Part shown: positions 41,771 through 51,303 of the stretch, in pieces
Layout: each line of letters begins with the position of its first letter
Position numbering within the stretch: the stretch's first letter is position 1
Assembly: GCA_050010115.1 (NCBI GenBank)
Contig: JBEKLQ010000019.1
Location: forward strand, 1 to 55,816
Length of the DNA stretch: 55,816 nucleotides
From: JAKACA01 sp050010115
GTDB taxonomy: Bacteria > Actinomycetota > Acidimicrobiia > Acidimicrobiales > Bog-793
Direction of reading: 5' to 3'
Notes under the pieces: generated by a model
Told to the model about the DNA's origin: nothing
What the model saw: the letters and a program-made list of their open reading frames with translations, nothing else
The model's database searches: none
Made by a program: the position numbers and the translations under genes

Positions 41771-43507
41771 GTGTCCAGCAACTACGACCGACGGGAATTT
41801 CTCGGCAAGGGACTGAAAGCGGGAGCTGCCTTCACTGTGCTCGGCGGGGCGGGCGCAGCGCTCGACGCCTGCGGGAGTACCAGCGGCGGTCCGACCACCA
41901 CGCTCAAGAAGGTGAGCAAGGGCCAGGCACTGAAGATCGGCGCCGAGGGGATCCCGCCGAAGAGCGCCAAGCTCGGTGGCTCCATCACGTTTGGCACCGA
42001 GGCCGAAGAGGCTGGGATGGACCCGACCTACTCCCACTTCGACTCCACCGGAGTGCTGTACGCCCGCTGCGTCTACGACCCGCTGTGCACTGTGACGCTC
42101 GCCGGCGACGTCGTGCCCTATCTCGCCGAGTCGATCACGCCCAACTCGACGTACACGGTCTGGACGATCACGGTCCGGCCGAACATCGTGTTCCACGACG
42201 GCACGCCGTGCGACGGCGCCGCGCTGGCGTTCTGCATGAACAAGTTCAAGGAGTCCGCGCTCGTGAACTTCGCCCTCACATACTGGGTGAAGAACGCCGT
42301 CAAGCAGGTGGGCCCTCGCACGATCACCATCACGATGAACGCCCCGTGGGTCTCCTTCCCGGCGTGGCTGTGCGGCTACATCGGTGGCCAGGTGGCGTAC
42401 ATCTTCTCCCCGAAGCAGTACAGCAGGGGCGAGAACGTGTTGGCGCTACACCCGGTCGGCACGGGCCCGTTCATGCTCAAGCAGTGGAACGTCGGCAGCT
42501 ACTTCGAGTGCGTCCGCAACCCCCACTACTGGCGCAAGGACGCCTACGGACGCCAGCTGCCGTACCTGGACTCGTGGACCTACAAGCCTTTGATCGAGGT
42601 CCAGGAGCGCTTCGACCAGCTCGAGTCCAATCAGCTCCAGCTCATGCACACCGACGACGACCCGACGATCATCTCGATCGCTCAGAACAAGTCGCTGGAG
42701 TCGCTGCGGGACGACGAGCTCTCCGTCGGTGAGCCCGACTGCGGGTTCGGCATGATCCAGGTTCAAGACCCCGTCATGAAAGACATCCGGCTCCGCAAAG
42801 CATTGGCGTGCGCCATGAACCAGGCTCAGTACTGCGAGGGCATCGGCAGGGGCGTGGTCCACGCGACCAGCGGCCCGTTCCCGTCCCCGAGCCCTTACTT
42901 CAGCGACACCGGGTACCCGGGCTTCAATCTCCCGAAGGCGATATCCCTCGTGAAGTCGTGGTCGGCCGACCACGGCGGGCAGGTCCCGAGCATCACCTAC
43001 ACCACCACGACCTCATCGACGTCACAGACGGCGGCAGCGTACGTGCAGAGCTTGTTTCAAGCGGCCGGCTTCAAGGTGACCGTCTCCCAGGTCCAGCAGT
43101 CCGCCTTGATCGACGACGCCCTCGGGGGCAAGTACCAGATCTTCTCCTGGCGGCAGTTCGCCAACATCGACCCGGACTTGAACTACGTGTTCTGGACGAA
43201 GGCGGCAGGCGTGGTCAACTTCGCACGGAACTTCGACCCCAAAATCGACAGCGCCATGGACAAAGCGCGCCAGTCGACCAACCCACAGGTGCGCCTGGAG
43301 GCCTATCAGGCCGTCGCCGAACGGATGGCTGTGGATCTTCCCTACATCTGGGCCGACCGGGACGTCTGGTGCGTCGCCGCCCAGAAGACCGTGCAGAACT
43401 GGAACAACCCCTCGACTCCACTGGAGGGAGGAGCCACGGTCCAGCGGGGACTGACGATGTTGTCCGGCATCATCTTCCCGACCGAGGTCTGGACGACCCC
43501 GGTGTGA
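41771..43507 (+). CDS. Oligopeptide-type ABC transporter substrate-binding lipoprotein (Tat-like signal)
   Basis: About 578 residues from a GTG preceded by a purine-rich site (aggggggcttcaggg). The N-terminus D-R-R-E-F-L-G-K-G-L-K-A-G has a twin-arginine pattern and ends in L-D-A-C (Cys34), so a Tat-exported lipoprotein is likely. The body has the family-5 binding-protein segments V-F-H-D-G-T-P-C-D-G near residue 140, G-T-G-P-F-M-L near 232 and R-N-P-H-Y-W-R near 248. Upstream ATGs at 41726 and 41735 would lengthen the signal. It heads the permease/ATPase operon and should deliver peptides or similar solutes. Confidence 0.88.
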   Translation: MSSNYDRREFLGKGLKAGAAFTVLGGAGAALDACGSTSGGPTTTLKKVSKGQALKIGAEGIPPKSAKLGGSITFGTEAEEAGMDPTYSHFDSTGVLYARCVYDPLCTVTLAGDVVPYLAESITPNSTYTVWTITVRPNIVFHDGTPCDGAALAFCMNKFKESALVNFALTYWVKNAVKQVGPRTITITMNAPWVSFPAWLCGYIGGQVAYIFSPKQYSRGENVLALHPVGTGPFMLKQWNVGSYFECVRNPHYWRKDAYGRQLPYLDSWTYKPLIEVQERFDQLESNQLQLMHTDDDPTIISIAQNKSLESLRDDELSVGEPDCGFGMIQVQDPVMKDIRLRKALACAMNQAQYCEGIGRGVVHATSGPFPSPSPYFSDTGYPGFNLPKAISLVKSWSADHGGQVPSITYTTTTSSTSQTAAAYVQSLFQAAGFKVTVSQVQQSALIDDALGGKYQIFSWRQFANIDPDLNYVFWTKAAGVVNFARNFDPKIDSAMDKARQSTNPQVRLEAYQAVAERMAVDLPYIWADRDVWCVAAQKTVQNWNNPSTPLEGGATVQRGLTMLSGIIFPTEVWTTPV

Positions 43508-43575
43508 ATGCGCAGATGGTCCGCGCCACGGCTCGGAGCGCGAAGTAGCATTGGCATCTGCGGAAAAGGGGTTCG

Positions 43576-44532
43576 ATGGTCCTGCTGAAACGGTTGCGTC
43601 AAGTCATCGAATTCGTGGTGACGTTGTTTCTCGTGACTTTGGTCACGTATTTCCTCACCTCGAAGCTCCCCGGCAACGAAGCAGCCGTGATCTGTGGCGC
43701 CTCGTCGCATGCGTGCGTGGTCCACGAGCAGGCAGTGTTGTATCTCACCCACCCGTTCTTCTCCCGTTACTGGCATTGGTTGCACGCGCTGGTCACCGGG
43801 AACCTCGGCAACACGGTGTCACCGCCAGTGCCGATCACGACGATGCTCAAGCAGTCCTACGGCGTCACGCTGGAGCTGATCATCTACAGCCAGATCATCG
43901 CCATCATCGTGGCGGTGCCACTTGCAATGTGGGGCGCGCTGCACGCCAACGGCCTCTTCGACCGGGTGTCCACGGGAATCTCGTTCGCCACCCTCTCGCT
44001 GCCCGTGTTCATCATCGGCCCACTGCTCGTGCTCTTCTTCGAAGTGGAGTCACCCTGGTTCAGGCCTCCGACGATCGTCCCGCCCTTGTGGTCCAGTCCG
44101 ATCACGAACCTGCACGCGTTCTTCTTGCCCGCTCTCACTCTGGCCCTCGGGTCCATTGCCGTCTACCAGCGCCTCTTGCGGGCCGACATGATCGCCACCC
44201 TGGAGGAGGACTTCATCGTGATGGCCCGATCCAAGGGGTTGTCCACGCCTCGGATCCTGTTCCGGCACGCGCTGAGGCCGTCGACGTTCACGCTCATGAC
44301 CGTGGGTGGCGTCCAGATCGGCACGCTGATCACCGGCGCGGTGATCGCGGAGAACGTCTTCGGCTTGAACGGGCTTGGATCGGAGCTGATTACAGCCGTT
44401 GCCAAGAAGGACCTGCCGACGGTTCAGGTGATCACGATCATCGTTGCTTTGGTCTTTATCATCTGTAACCTCGGTATCGACCAGCTCTATTCCGTTATTG
44501 ATCCGAGGGTGCGCCGTGCCAGAGCTGTCTGA
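43576..44532 (+). CDS. DppB/OppB-type ABC permease
   Basis: A 318-residue inner-membrane permease with six predicted helices. The N-terminal helix (V-V-T-L-F-L-V-T-L-V-T-Y-F-L) precedes the periplasmic loop with G-N-L-G-N-T. The BPD_transp_1 core ends with the EAA-like motif A-R-S-K-G-L-S...I-L-F-R-H-A-L-R-P and E-N-V-F-G-L-N-G-L-G. It pairs with the following permease to form the channel. The 3' end overlaps the next gene by 17 bp. Confidence 0.9.
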   Translation: MVLLKRLRQVIEFVVTLFLVTLVTYFLTSKLPGNEAAVICGASSHACVVHEQAVLYLTHPFFSRYWHWLHALVTGNLGNTVSPPVPITTMLKQSYGVTLELIIYSQIIAIIVAVPLAMWGALHANGLFDRVSTGISFATLSLPVFIIGPLLVLFFEVESPWFRPPTIVPPLWSSPITNLHAFFLPALTLALGSIAVYQRLLRADMIATLEEDFIVMARSKGLSTPRILFRHALRPSTFTLMTVGGVQIGTLITGAVIAENVFGLNGLGSELITAVAKKDLPTVQVITIIVALVFIICNLGIDQLYSVIDPRVRRARAV

Positions 44533-45520
44533 TCATGGAGACCGTGGTGCCGATGGAGACCACGGTGTAGGTGAAGAGCATGGCCTGGGTGGAACTGACC
44601 GGTTGGCCGGTGGTGTGGCGCTCTTCGCTGCGGAGGACACGTTCGGGTCATCTCCGAGGGACGCTGAGGTGCTTGCCGGGGCGAAGCGGAAGTCGATGTT
44701 CAGCAATATGGGCTGGGGTTTCTGGGTGGCGGTCGGGATCTGTATGGCCTGGATCCTCGTTGCCATTTTCGCCAATCTCCTACCCTTGTACTCCCCCGAC
44801 AAGATCGACTTCAACTGCCTCCTAACGTACGGCAAGTTCACGTCGGCGCACCCGCTGGGATGTGACAACGACGGCCGGGACATCCTCTCGCGCGTGATCT
44901 ACGGATCCCGCGTCTCCCTCATCATCGGATTCGCCTCGATCGCGATCAGCCAGGTAATCGGCGGCGTCCTGGGAATTCTTGCCGGCTACTTCCGGGGGCT
45001 CCTCGACGAGATCCTCGGCATCATCTCCAACACGTTCCTTTCGTTCCCCTATCTCGTGCTCGCCCTCGTGATCGTCACCTTCCTCGGGCGTTCGGAGCTC
45101 GACATCATCCTCGTCATCGTCACGCTCGCGTGGCCGCTCCTGTTCCGGGTGGTTCGAGCCGCGACGATCGAGTACACCCAACGCGAGTACGTGCTCGCCG
45201 CACAGGCGCTCGGGTCCAAGCCGAGCCGGATACTCCGGACGCTGCTGCTCCCCGACGTCATTCCGGCCTCCATCACTTATGGCCTGGTCGGCGTGGCGCT
45301 GGCGATCGTGGCAGAAGGGGCTCTGTCGTTCCTAGGCCAGTCGGTCCCGATACCGACCCCCACCTGGGGCAACATGATCGCTGCCGGGTCCCAGGTCATG
45401 CAGCAGGACAAGCCGTTGCTCATCGTGCCGGCGATCGCGATGTTCTCGTTCATCCTTCCGATCAACTACATCGGTGACCGGCTGCGGTCCGTGTTGGACA
45501 CACGGCAGGGTGTGCTGTGA
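44516..45520 (+). CDS. DppC/OppC-type ABC permease
   Basis: 334 residues from a GTG inside the preceding gene. A 65-residue hydrophilic N-tail precedes the first helix (F-W-V-A-V-G-I-C-M-A-W-I-L). Then come H-P-L-G-C-D-N-D-G-R-D-I-L-S-R, the DppC hallmark, and four more helices. The EAA loop reads A-A-Q-A-L-G-S-K-P-S-R-I-L and the C-terminus has P-T-W-G-N-M-I. It overlaps the first ATPase gene by 4 bp. Confidence 0.9.
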   Translation: MPELSDHGDRGADGDHGVGEEHGLGGTDRLAGGVALFAAEDTFGSSPRDAEVLAGAKRKSMFSNMGWGFWVAVGICMAWILVAIFANLLPLYSPDKIDFNCLLTYGKFTSAHPLGCDNDGRDILSRVIYGSRVSLIIGFASIAISQVIGGVLGILAGYFRGLLDEILGIISNTFLSFPYLVLALVIVTFLGRSELDIILVIVTLAWPLLFRVVRAATIEYTQREYVLAAQALGSKPSRILRTLLLPDVIPASITYGLVGVALAIVAEGALSFLGQSVPIPTPTWGNMIAAGSQVMQQDKPLLIVPAIAMFSFILPINYIGDRLRSVLDTRQGVL

Positions 45521-46490
45521 GCCCCAAGCGCCACGTCCGGGAGATGGACGACCTCGACGACAAGCCACTGCTGCAGGTCGAGAACCTCAAGACCTACTTC
45601 CAGACGGGTCACGGGATCGTGAAGTCGGTGGACGGGGTCTCGTTCACGCTCGAACGTGGGCGCACCCTTGGCCTCGTCGGTGAGTCCGGCTCCGGCAAGA
45701 CCGTGCTCAGCCAGTCGATCATGGGGTTGCTGCCGCCGCGCGGCGTGGTCCGGGAAGGACGCGTACAGTTCGGTGACGTCGAGTTGTCGAGCGCCTCGGT
45801 CAACGAGCTTCGCGACCTCTGGGGAGCGCAGATCTCGATGATCTTCCAGGACCCCGCCACGGCGCTCAACCCCGTGGTCCGAATCGGCCGGCAGGTCACG
45901 GAATCTCTCCGCTACCACCTGGCGATGTCCAAGGCCGATGCGAAGGCGACCGCGGTGGCGCTCTTGCGGTCCGTCGGGCTGCCTGAGCCGGAGCAACGGT
46001 TGCGCTGGTACCCGCACCAGTTCTCCGGCGGTATGCAGCAGCGGATCGTGATCGCCGTGGCCATCGCCTGTGGCCCGAAGCTCCTACTCGCGGACGAGCC
46101 GACCACTGGCCTCGACGTGACGGTCTCGGCGCAGATCCTCGACCTGATCAACCGGCTCCAGCAGGAGCGGTATATGTCAGTCATCCTCGTCACCCACGAC
46201 CTCGGCATCGTGACGGGGCGTGCCGACGACGTCATGGTGATGTACGGCGGCAAGATCGTCGAGAAGGCACCGACGCCTGTGCTCTTCCGAGACATGCGGA
46301 TGCCCTACACCGAGCGCGCTGCCCGTACGTGCAGCCCAAGTGCGTGGCCGAGGAGCCACCGCTGCGGGATGCCGACACCCCGCAGCACCAATACGCATGC
46401 TGGTTTCCTGTGGGTAGCCCCGAAGGAAGGCGAGCGCTCGAAGAGAACCAGGCAAAAGGTGTTCCCGCTGCGACAGGATCGGTGGTCTGA
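45517..46490 (+). pseudogene. DppD-type ABC ATPase with internal out-of-frame deletion
   Basis: The first 265 residues form a complete ABC domain: Walker A G-E-S-G-S-G-K-T, Q-loop F-Q-D-P, signature F-S-G-G-M-Q-Q-R, Walker B L-L-L-A-D-E-P-T-T-G-L-D. They end at M-P-Y-T-E (46300-46314). Family members continue with about 40 residues and then a Cys-rich tail. Here the tail (R-C-P-Y-V-Q-P-K-C...Y-A-C-W-F-P-V-G) is encoded from 46317 to the stop at 46490, in a different frame. About 120 nt have been lost at the junction. As a result the dppD frame does not stop but reads about 60 nonsense residues into dppF. The ABC core itself is intact, so activity may survive. Confidence 0.8.
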
Positions 46491-46494
46491 CGAC

Positions 46495-47550
46495 ATGGCA
46501 GGAAGTGGTACCGCACAGCTGAGGGACCCCTCCGAGGCGATCATCCGTGTCGAGAACGTCGTGGTCGAGTTCCCGGCTCCCGGGGGCAAGAAGGTTCACG
46601 CGGTCTCCGACGTGAGCTTCGACGTCTACCCGGGTGAGACCCTCGGGATCGTCGGCGAGTCGGGTTGTGGGAAGTCCACGACCGGGCGCGCCATCCTCCA
46701 CCTTCCCAAGCCGACGAGCGGCAAAGTCTTCTTCGAAGGTGTGGACCTGACGAGCCTTGACGCCGAGCAGTTGCGATCCGTCCGGACGAAGCTCCAGGTG
46801 ATCTTCCAGGACCCGATCTCGTCGCTGTACCCGAGGCGCACGATCGCCGACCTCATCATCGAACCGCTCGCAATTTGGAATGTCGGCACCCAGGCGGACC
46901 GTCTCGAGCGCGCCCGCCTGATGCTCGGCGAGGTCAACATGGACTACGACTCCGTGAGCTGGCGACGTCCGTACGAGTTCTCGATCGGCCAGTGTCAACG
47001 CATCTCGATCGCCCGGGCACTGATGCTGAACCCGAAGGTCATCGTGTGCGACGAGCCGGTGTCGGCCCTGGACGTGTCCGTGCAGGCGCAGATCCTCAAC
47101 CTCCTCGAGGACATGAAGCGTCGCTACGGCCTCACGCTGCTCTTCATATCCCACGACCTCGCCGTCGTGAAGAACGTCAGCGACCGTGTAGTCGTCATGT
47201 TCCTCGGGAAGCTCTGTGAAGTGGCCGACGCCGAGACCCTGTACGCGCAGCCATCACACCCGTACACCCGAGCACTGCTGATGGCGAGCGTCATCTCGTC
47301 GCGAGCGATGTCTCGTGCCGGTGGGCAGGCGACGCCTGACTTCAGCGGCGAGGAAGAGGCAGCGACGGAGATGCCGTCGTCGATCAGCCCACCGAGCGGC
47401 TGCCGGTACCGCACCCGGTGCCCGCGCGCCCAGGCCATCTGCGCCGTGCAGGAGCCGGTCATGCGTGAGCTCAAGCGAGATCACTACGTAGCGTGCCACT
47501 TCCCGCTCGGCGCTCCGTCCTCGGCTGAGGCGGCGGACGCGAGCAACTGA
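46495..47550 (+). CDS. DppF/OppF-type ABC ATPase
   Basis: 351 residues from ATG 46495, four bases after the original dppD stop. Walker A G-E-S-G-C-G-K-S-T, Q-loop F-Q-D-P-I-S-S-L-Y-P-R, signature F-S-I-G-Q-C-Q-R (G-G replaced by I-G), Walker B V-I-V-C-D-E-P-V-S-A-L-D. The C-terminal oligopeptide-ABC extension has P-S-G-C-R-Y-R-T-R-C-P-R-A-Q-A-I-C. The same frame is open back to 45517 because of the upstream deletion, so a 677-residue DppD-DppF fusion may be made. The native ATG remains available. Confidence 0.88.
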   Translation: MAGSGTAQLRDPSEAIIRVENVVVEFPAPGGKKVHAVSDVSFDVYPGETLGIVGESGCGKSTTGRAILHLPKPTSGKVFFEGVDLTSLDAEQLRSVRTKLQVIFQDPISSLYPRRTIADLIIEPLAIWNVGTQADRLERARLMLGEVNMDYDSVSWRRPYEFSIGQCQRISIARALMLNPKVIVCDEPVSALDVSVQAQILNLLEDMKRRYGLTLLFISHDLAVVKNVSDRVVVMFLGKLCEVADAETLYAQPSHPYTRALLMASVISSRAMSRAGGQATPDFSGEEEAATEMPSSISPPSGCRYRTRCPRAQAICAVQEPVMRELKRDHYVACHFPLGAPSSAEAADASN

Positions 47551-47660
47551 GGCTGCGCGGACCCTCGGGGCTCGACGCCAGCTGGCGATTGAGCAGCTGA
47601 CAACACCGAGTGCGGCGGCGGTGTCGGGGTCGTAGCCTTCCAGCAGCAGGGAGGTGACCG

Positions 47661-50600
47661 ATGCGCTGCCCAGCGTGTGGAGGCGAGACTCCGGACGGCA
47701 AACGGTTCTGCAAGCACTGCGGTGGGTCGCTCGCTGCCGCCTGTCCGGCATGCGGAGCGCCGCTCGAGGCGGACAACCGGTTCTGCGTCGACTGCGGGAC
47801 ACCGGTCACAGCTGCGATCGCTTCGGCCCCCTCGCGGGCAGCCGGCGCCGCCCGACCAGTTGAAGGCCCGAGCCCCGTCGCCGAGCGGCGGTTGTGCTCG
47901 GTCCTGTTCGTCGACCTCGTGGGGTTCACCCCGCTGGCGGAGAAGCGCGACCCCGAGGAGATCCGAGAGCTGCTCTCGCTCTACTTCGAACGTGCCCAGG
48001 CCGTCATCGGCCGCTACGGCGGGACGGTGGAGAAGTTCATCGGAGACGCAATCATGGCGGTGTGGGGAGCACCGGTGGCGAACGAGGACGACGCCGAGCG
48101 GGCCGTGCGGGCCGCCCTCGACGTGGTGGCGTCGGTTACCGAGCTCGGAAGCGAATCCGGCCTATCGGATCTGGCGGCCCGGGCGGGCGTGGTCACCGGG
48201 GAGGTGGCCACCACCATCGGCAGGGTGGCCGAGGGCATGGTGATCGGCGACACGGTCAACTCCGCCTCGAGGCTGCAGAGCGTCGCTCCGCCGGGGACAG
48301 TCCTCGTCGACGAGTCCACCTGGCGAGCCGCTTCGGGGGCGATCGCCTTCGCCGAGGTGGGGGCGCTTTCCTTAAAGGGCAAGGAGGAGCCCGTCCAGGC
48401 CTGGCGTGCCCTTCGGGTCGTGGCACAGCGGAAAGGCGTCGGGCGGTCCGAAGGCTTGGAGCCGCCATTTGTCGGGCGGGGCGAGGAGCTCCGGCTCATC
48501 AAGGACCTTCTCCATGCCACTGCCGGCGAGCAACGGGCGCATCTTCTCTCGGTGACCGGCGTCCCGGGCATCGGCAAGACCCGCCTCGCCTGGGAGTTCC
48601 GCAAGTACGTGGACGGCCTGGCGGAGACCGTCTACTGGCACGAGGGCCGCTCTCCCGCCTACGGGGACGGCATCACGTTCTGGGCGCTCGGCGAGATGGT
48701 GCGCATGCGGGCGGGCATCGGCGAGTCCGAGGAGGCCGCCTCGTCTAAGTCCAAGTTCGCCGCCTGCGTGGCCGAGTTCGTCAGCGACGAAGGCGAGCGC
48801 CGCTGGGTCGAGGTGCGCCTCGCCCACCTCCTCGGGCTGGCCGAGGCCCCCCCGGGGGACCGCAACGAGCTCTTCTCGGCCTGGAGGACGTTCTTCGAGC
48901 GGATCGCTGCCCACGGTCCCACCGTCATGGTCTTCGAGGACCTGCAGTGGGCCGACGCCGGCCTCATCGACTTCGTCGAGTCGATCCTGGAGTGGTCGTC
49001 CAACCACCCGATCCTGGTGATCACCCTCGCCCGACCCGAGCTGATGGACCGCCGGCCCGCCTGGGGAGCTGGCCAGCACAACTTCACGTCGATGCACCTC
49101 GAGCCGCTTTCCGAGCAGGACATGGGCGAGCTGCTGCACGGTTTCGTCCAAGGCGTGCCCGACGGCGTAGTCGACCAGGTGCGAGAGCAGGCCGAGGGCG
49201 TCCCCCTCTATGCCGTCGAGACCGTGCGCATGCTCGTCGACCGGGGCGTCCTCGTCCGCGACGACGGCACCTACCGCCTCGCCGGCGCGATCGGCTCCCT
49301 CGACATCCCCGACACCCTGCACGCCCTCATCGCCTCCCGTCTCGACACGCTGTCAACAGAGCAGCGGTCGCTGTTGGAAGATGCCACCATTCTGGGAAGG
49401 ATCTTCTCGACTGAGTCCGTGGCCGTGGTGCACGGTGGAGATCTCCCGACGTTGGAGGCCCATCTCCGGGACCTCGTCCGCAAGGAGTTCCTCTTCCTCG
49501 ACACCGACCCCCGCTCGCCCCAGCGGGGCCAGCACGGCTTTGTGCAGGGCCTCATCGCCGAGGTGGCCAACGCCACGCTGTCGCGGCGCGACCGCAGCGC
49601 CAAGCACATGGTCGTCGCCCGCCACCTCGAGTCCCTCGGCGACGAGGAGCTCACCGGGATCGTGGCCGCCCACTACGTCGAGGCGCACCGGGCCGCCCCC
49701 GAGGGCGAGGCTGAGACCCTCGCCGCAAGTGCCCGGGAGTGGCTCTCGCGATCCGGCCGACGTGCCCTCTCGCTCGGCTCCCCCGAGCAGGCGCTCGACT
49801 TCTTCGAGCAGGGCCTGGACATGACTGCCGCCGGCACCGAGCGGGCCGAGCTCCTCGAGGCCGCCGGCGAGGCCGCCGGCCGGGCAACGGCCTACGACAA
49901 GGCGTTGCCGTATCTCGAGGAGGCCATCGCCTACTACGACGCAGCGGGCGACACCAACGCCGTCGGCCGTGCCACCGCCGGGTTGGCTCGCGTTCTCCAA
50001 GGCCTGACCCGCTTCTCCGACGCCATCGAGCGGTCCGAGCGTGCCTTCGAAGGCGTCGGCGAAGACGGCGACGAGCGCGTGATGGCCGACCTCGCCTGCG
50101 AGTTGGCCAGCGCACACAGCCTCGTCGGGTCACCCGAACGTGCGCTGGAATGGTCCGAGACGGCCCTCGTCCTCGCCGAGAAGCTCGACGACATCACGCT
50201 ATTGGCCCGGGCGATCGGCGCCAAGTCCTACGCGCTGTACAACCTCGGGCGTCACCGGGAAGCCGTCATGCTCGCCCGAGGGTGGCTGGGCCTCACCGAC
50301 GCAGCCGGTTCCCTGATGGAACAGGCGGAGGCTCGGAGTCATCTGAGCATCTTTGCCGCGGACGAAGACCTCCGCGAGGGGCTCTCCGCCGCCATCGAGT
50401 CGGCGGAGCTGGCCAGACGCGCAGGAGACCGACGCCTCGAGAGATGGAAGTTGGCCGACACTGCCGAGATGGCGCTCTTCCTCGGGGAGTGGAGCCGGGC
50501 ACGGGTCGCCATCACCGAACTTCGACAGAGGGTGTTTCCGTCAGATCAGGAGGGGCAACTCGACTGCGAAGAGGCGATGCTGGCGGCATTCACGGGCGAC

Positions 50601-51167
50601 GTGGCAGAAGCCTCGGCGCGCCTCGAAGAAGCCCGTGAACGCATGGCTGCCAGCGAGTTCCTCGCCGCTCGCACCACGTACTTGAGCGCTCGCTCTCACG
50701 TGAGCTTGGCGGCCGGTGACCTCGAAGCGGCCCGGCGGGAGGCGGCCGAGGGCGTGGCCCTCGAGCCCTTGGGGATCAACAGCCCGCATTCCTTGGCGAT
50801 TCAGGCACGCGCCTGTCTCTGGCTGCGCGACGTCGAGGGTGCGCGAGAGGCGCTGTCGGCGATGGGGGGGTTTCGCGGCCGGTGGATGGCGGCCCAGCGC
50901 CTCACCACGGAGGCCGGGCTGGCCGCCCTCGAAGAGCGAGTGGAGGAATCGGCCGAGACCTACCGGAAGGCCATCGAGGCTTGGCGGGCGCTCGACTCCA
51001 CCCTCGACCTTGCGCTGTGCGAGCTCGACCTCGTCGTGCTGCTCGGCCCCGACCACCCGGACGCCACCGTCGCCAAGGAGTCTCGGGACATCTTCAGCGA
51101 GCTCGGAGCCAGGCCCTTCCTGGAGCGGTTGAATCGAGCGGCGGGGCTCGAGCAAGGAGCGAAGTGA
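47661..51167 (+). CDS. Zinc-ribbon / class III adenylate cyclase / AAA ATPase / TPR protein
   Basis: 1168 residues. Two zinc ribbons (C-P-A-C-G...C-K-H-C-G and C-P-A-C-G...C-V-D-C-G) occupy residues 3-46. A class III cyclase domain (about 75-255) has metal-binding Asp in F-V-D-L-V-G-F-T and in K-F-I-G-D-A-I-M-A. The Lys before that Asp, D-T before V-N-S-A-S-R, and the transition-state Asn/Arg are all present, which favours ATP as substrate. An AAA/STAND-type ATPase follows (Walker A G-V-P-G-I-G-K-T-R near 300, Walker B V-F-E-D-L-Q-W-A-D near 423). TPR-like helical repeats run from about 680 to the end. It is probably a cytosolic signal integrator making cAMP; the stimulus is unknown. Confidence 0.88.
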   Translation: MRCPACGGETPDGKRFCKHCGGSLAAACPACGAPLEADNRFCVDCGTPVTAAIASAPSRAAGAARPVEGPSPVAERRLCSVLFVDLVGFTPLAEKRDPEEIRELLSLYFERAQAVIGRYGGTVEKFIGDAIMAVWGAPVANEDDAERAVRAALDVVASVTELGSESGLSDLAARAGVVTGEVATTIGRVAEGMVIGDTVNSASRLQSVAPPGTVLVDESTWRAASGAIAFAEVGALSLKGKEEPVQAWRALRVVAQRKGVGRSEGLEPPFVGRGEELRLIKDLLHATAGEQRAHLLSVTGVPGIGKTRLAWEFRKYVDGLAETVYWHEGRSPAYGDGITFWALGEMVRMRAGIGESEEAASSKSKFAACVAEFVSDEGERRWVEVRLAHLLGLAEAPPGDRNELFSAWRTFFERIAAHGPTVMVFEDLQWADAGLIDFVESILEWSSNHPILVITLARPELMDRRPAWGAGQHNFTSMHLEPLSEQDMGELLHGFVQGVPDGVVDQVREQAEGVPLYAVETVRMLVDRGVLVRDDGTYRLAGAIGSLDIPDTLHALIASRLDTLSTEQRSLLEDATILGRIFSTESVAVVHGGDLPTLEAHLRDLVRKEFLFLDTDPRSPQRGQHGFVQGLIAEVANATLSRRDRSAKHMVVARHLESLGDEELTGIVAAHYVEAHRAAPEGEAETLAASAREWLSRSGRRALSLGSPEQALDFFEQGLDMTAAGTERAELLEAAGEAAGRATAYDKALPYLEEAIAYYDAAGDTNAVGRATAGLARVLQGLTRFSDAIERSERAFEGVGEDGDERVMADLACELASAHSLVGSPERALEWSETALVLAEKLDDITLLARAIGAKSYALYNLGRHREAVMLARGWLGLTDAAGSLMEQAEARSHLSIFAADEDLREGLSAAIESAELARRAGDRRLERWKLADTAEMALFLGEWSRARVAITELRQRVFPSDQEGQLDCEEAMLAAFTGDVAEASARLEEARERMAASEFLAARTTYLSARSHVSLAAGDLEAARREAAEGVALEPLGINSPHSLAIQARACLWLRDVEGAREALSAMGGFRGRWMAAQRLTTEAGLAALEERVEESAETYRKAIEAWRALDSTLDLALCELDLVVLLGPDHPDATVAKESRDIFSELGARPFLERLNRAAGLEQGAK

Positions 51168-51264
51168 CTGCTGACGGCACGTCGCCGTCGCCCGCGTTGC
51201 GGGCCTCGAGGGAACAGTGTCGGGGAGTCAGGGTGCTGCGAAACTCCAACGAATTCCGGCGAAT

Positions 51265-51297
51265 TACGAACACCTGTTCGTATACATCCGATATACT
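51265..51297 (+). promoter_or_regulatory. LexA/SOS box and leaderless promoter of the HNH gene
   Basis: TACGAACACCTGTTCGTA (51265-51282) is an 18-bp palindrome around CGAAC-N4-GTTCG, the actinobacterial LexA consensus. A -10 TATACT (51292-51297) lies 6 nt before the ATG at 51304, so transcript and coding sequence start together. The box covers the -35 region, as expected for repression relieved by DNA damage. Confidence 0.85.
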
Positions 51298-51303
51298 CGA
51301 ACT

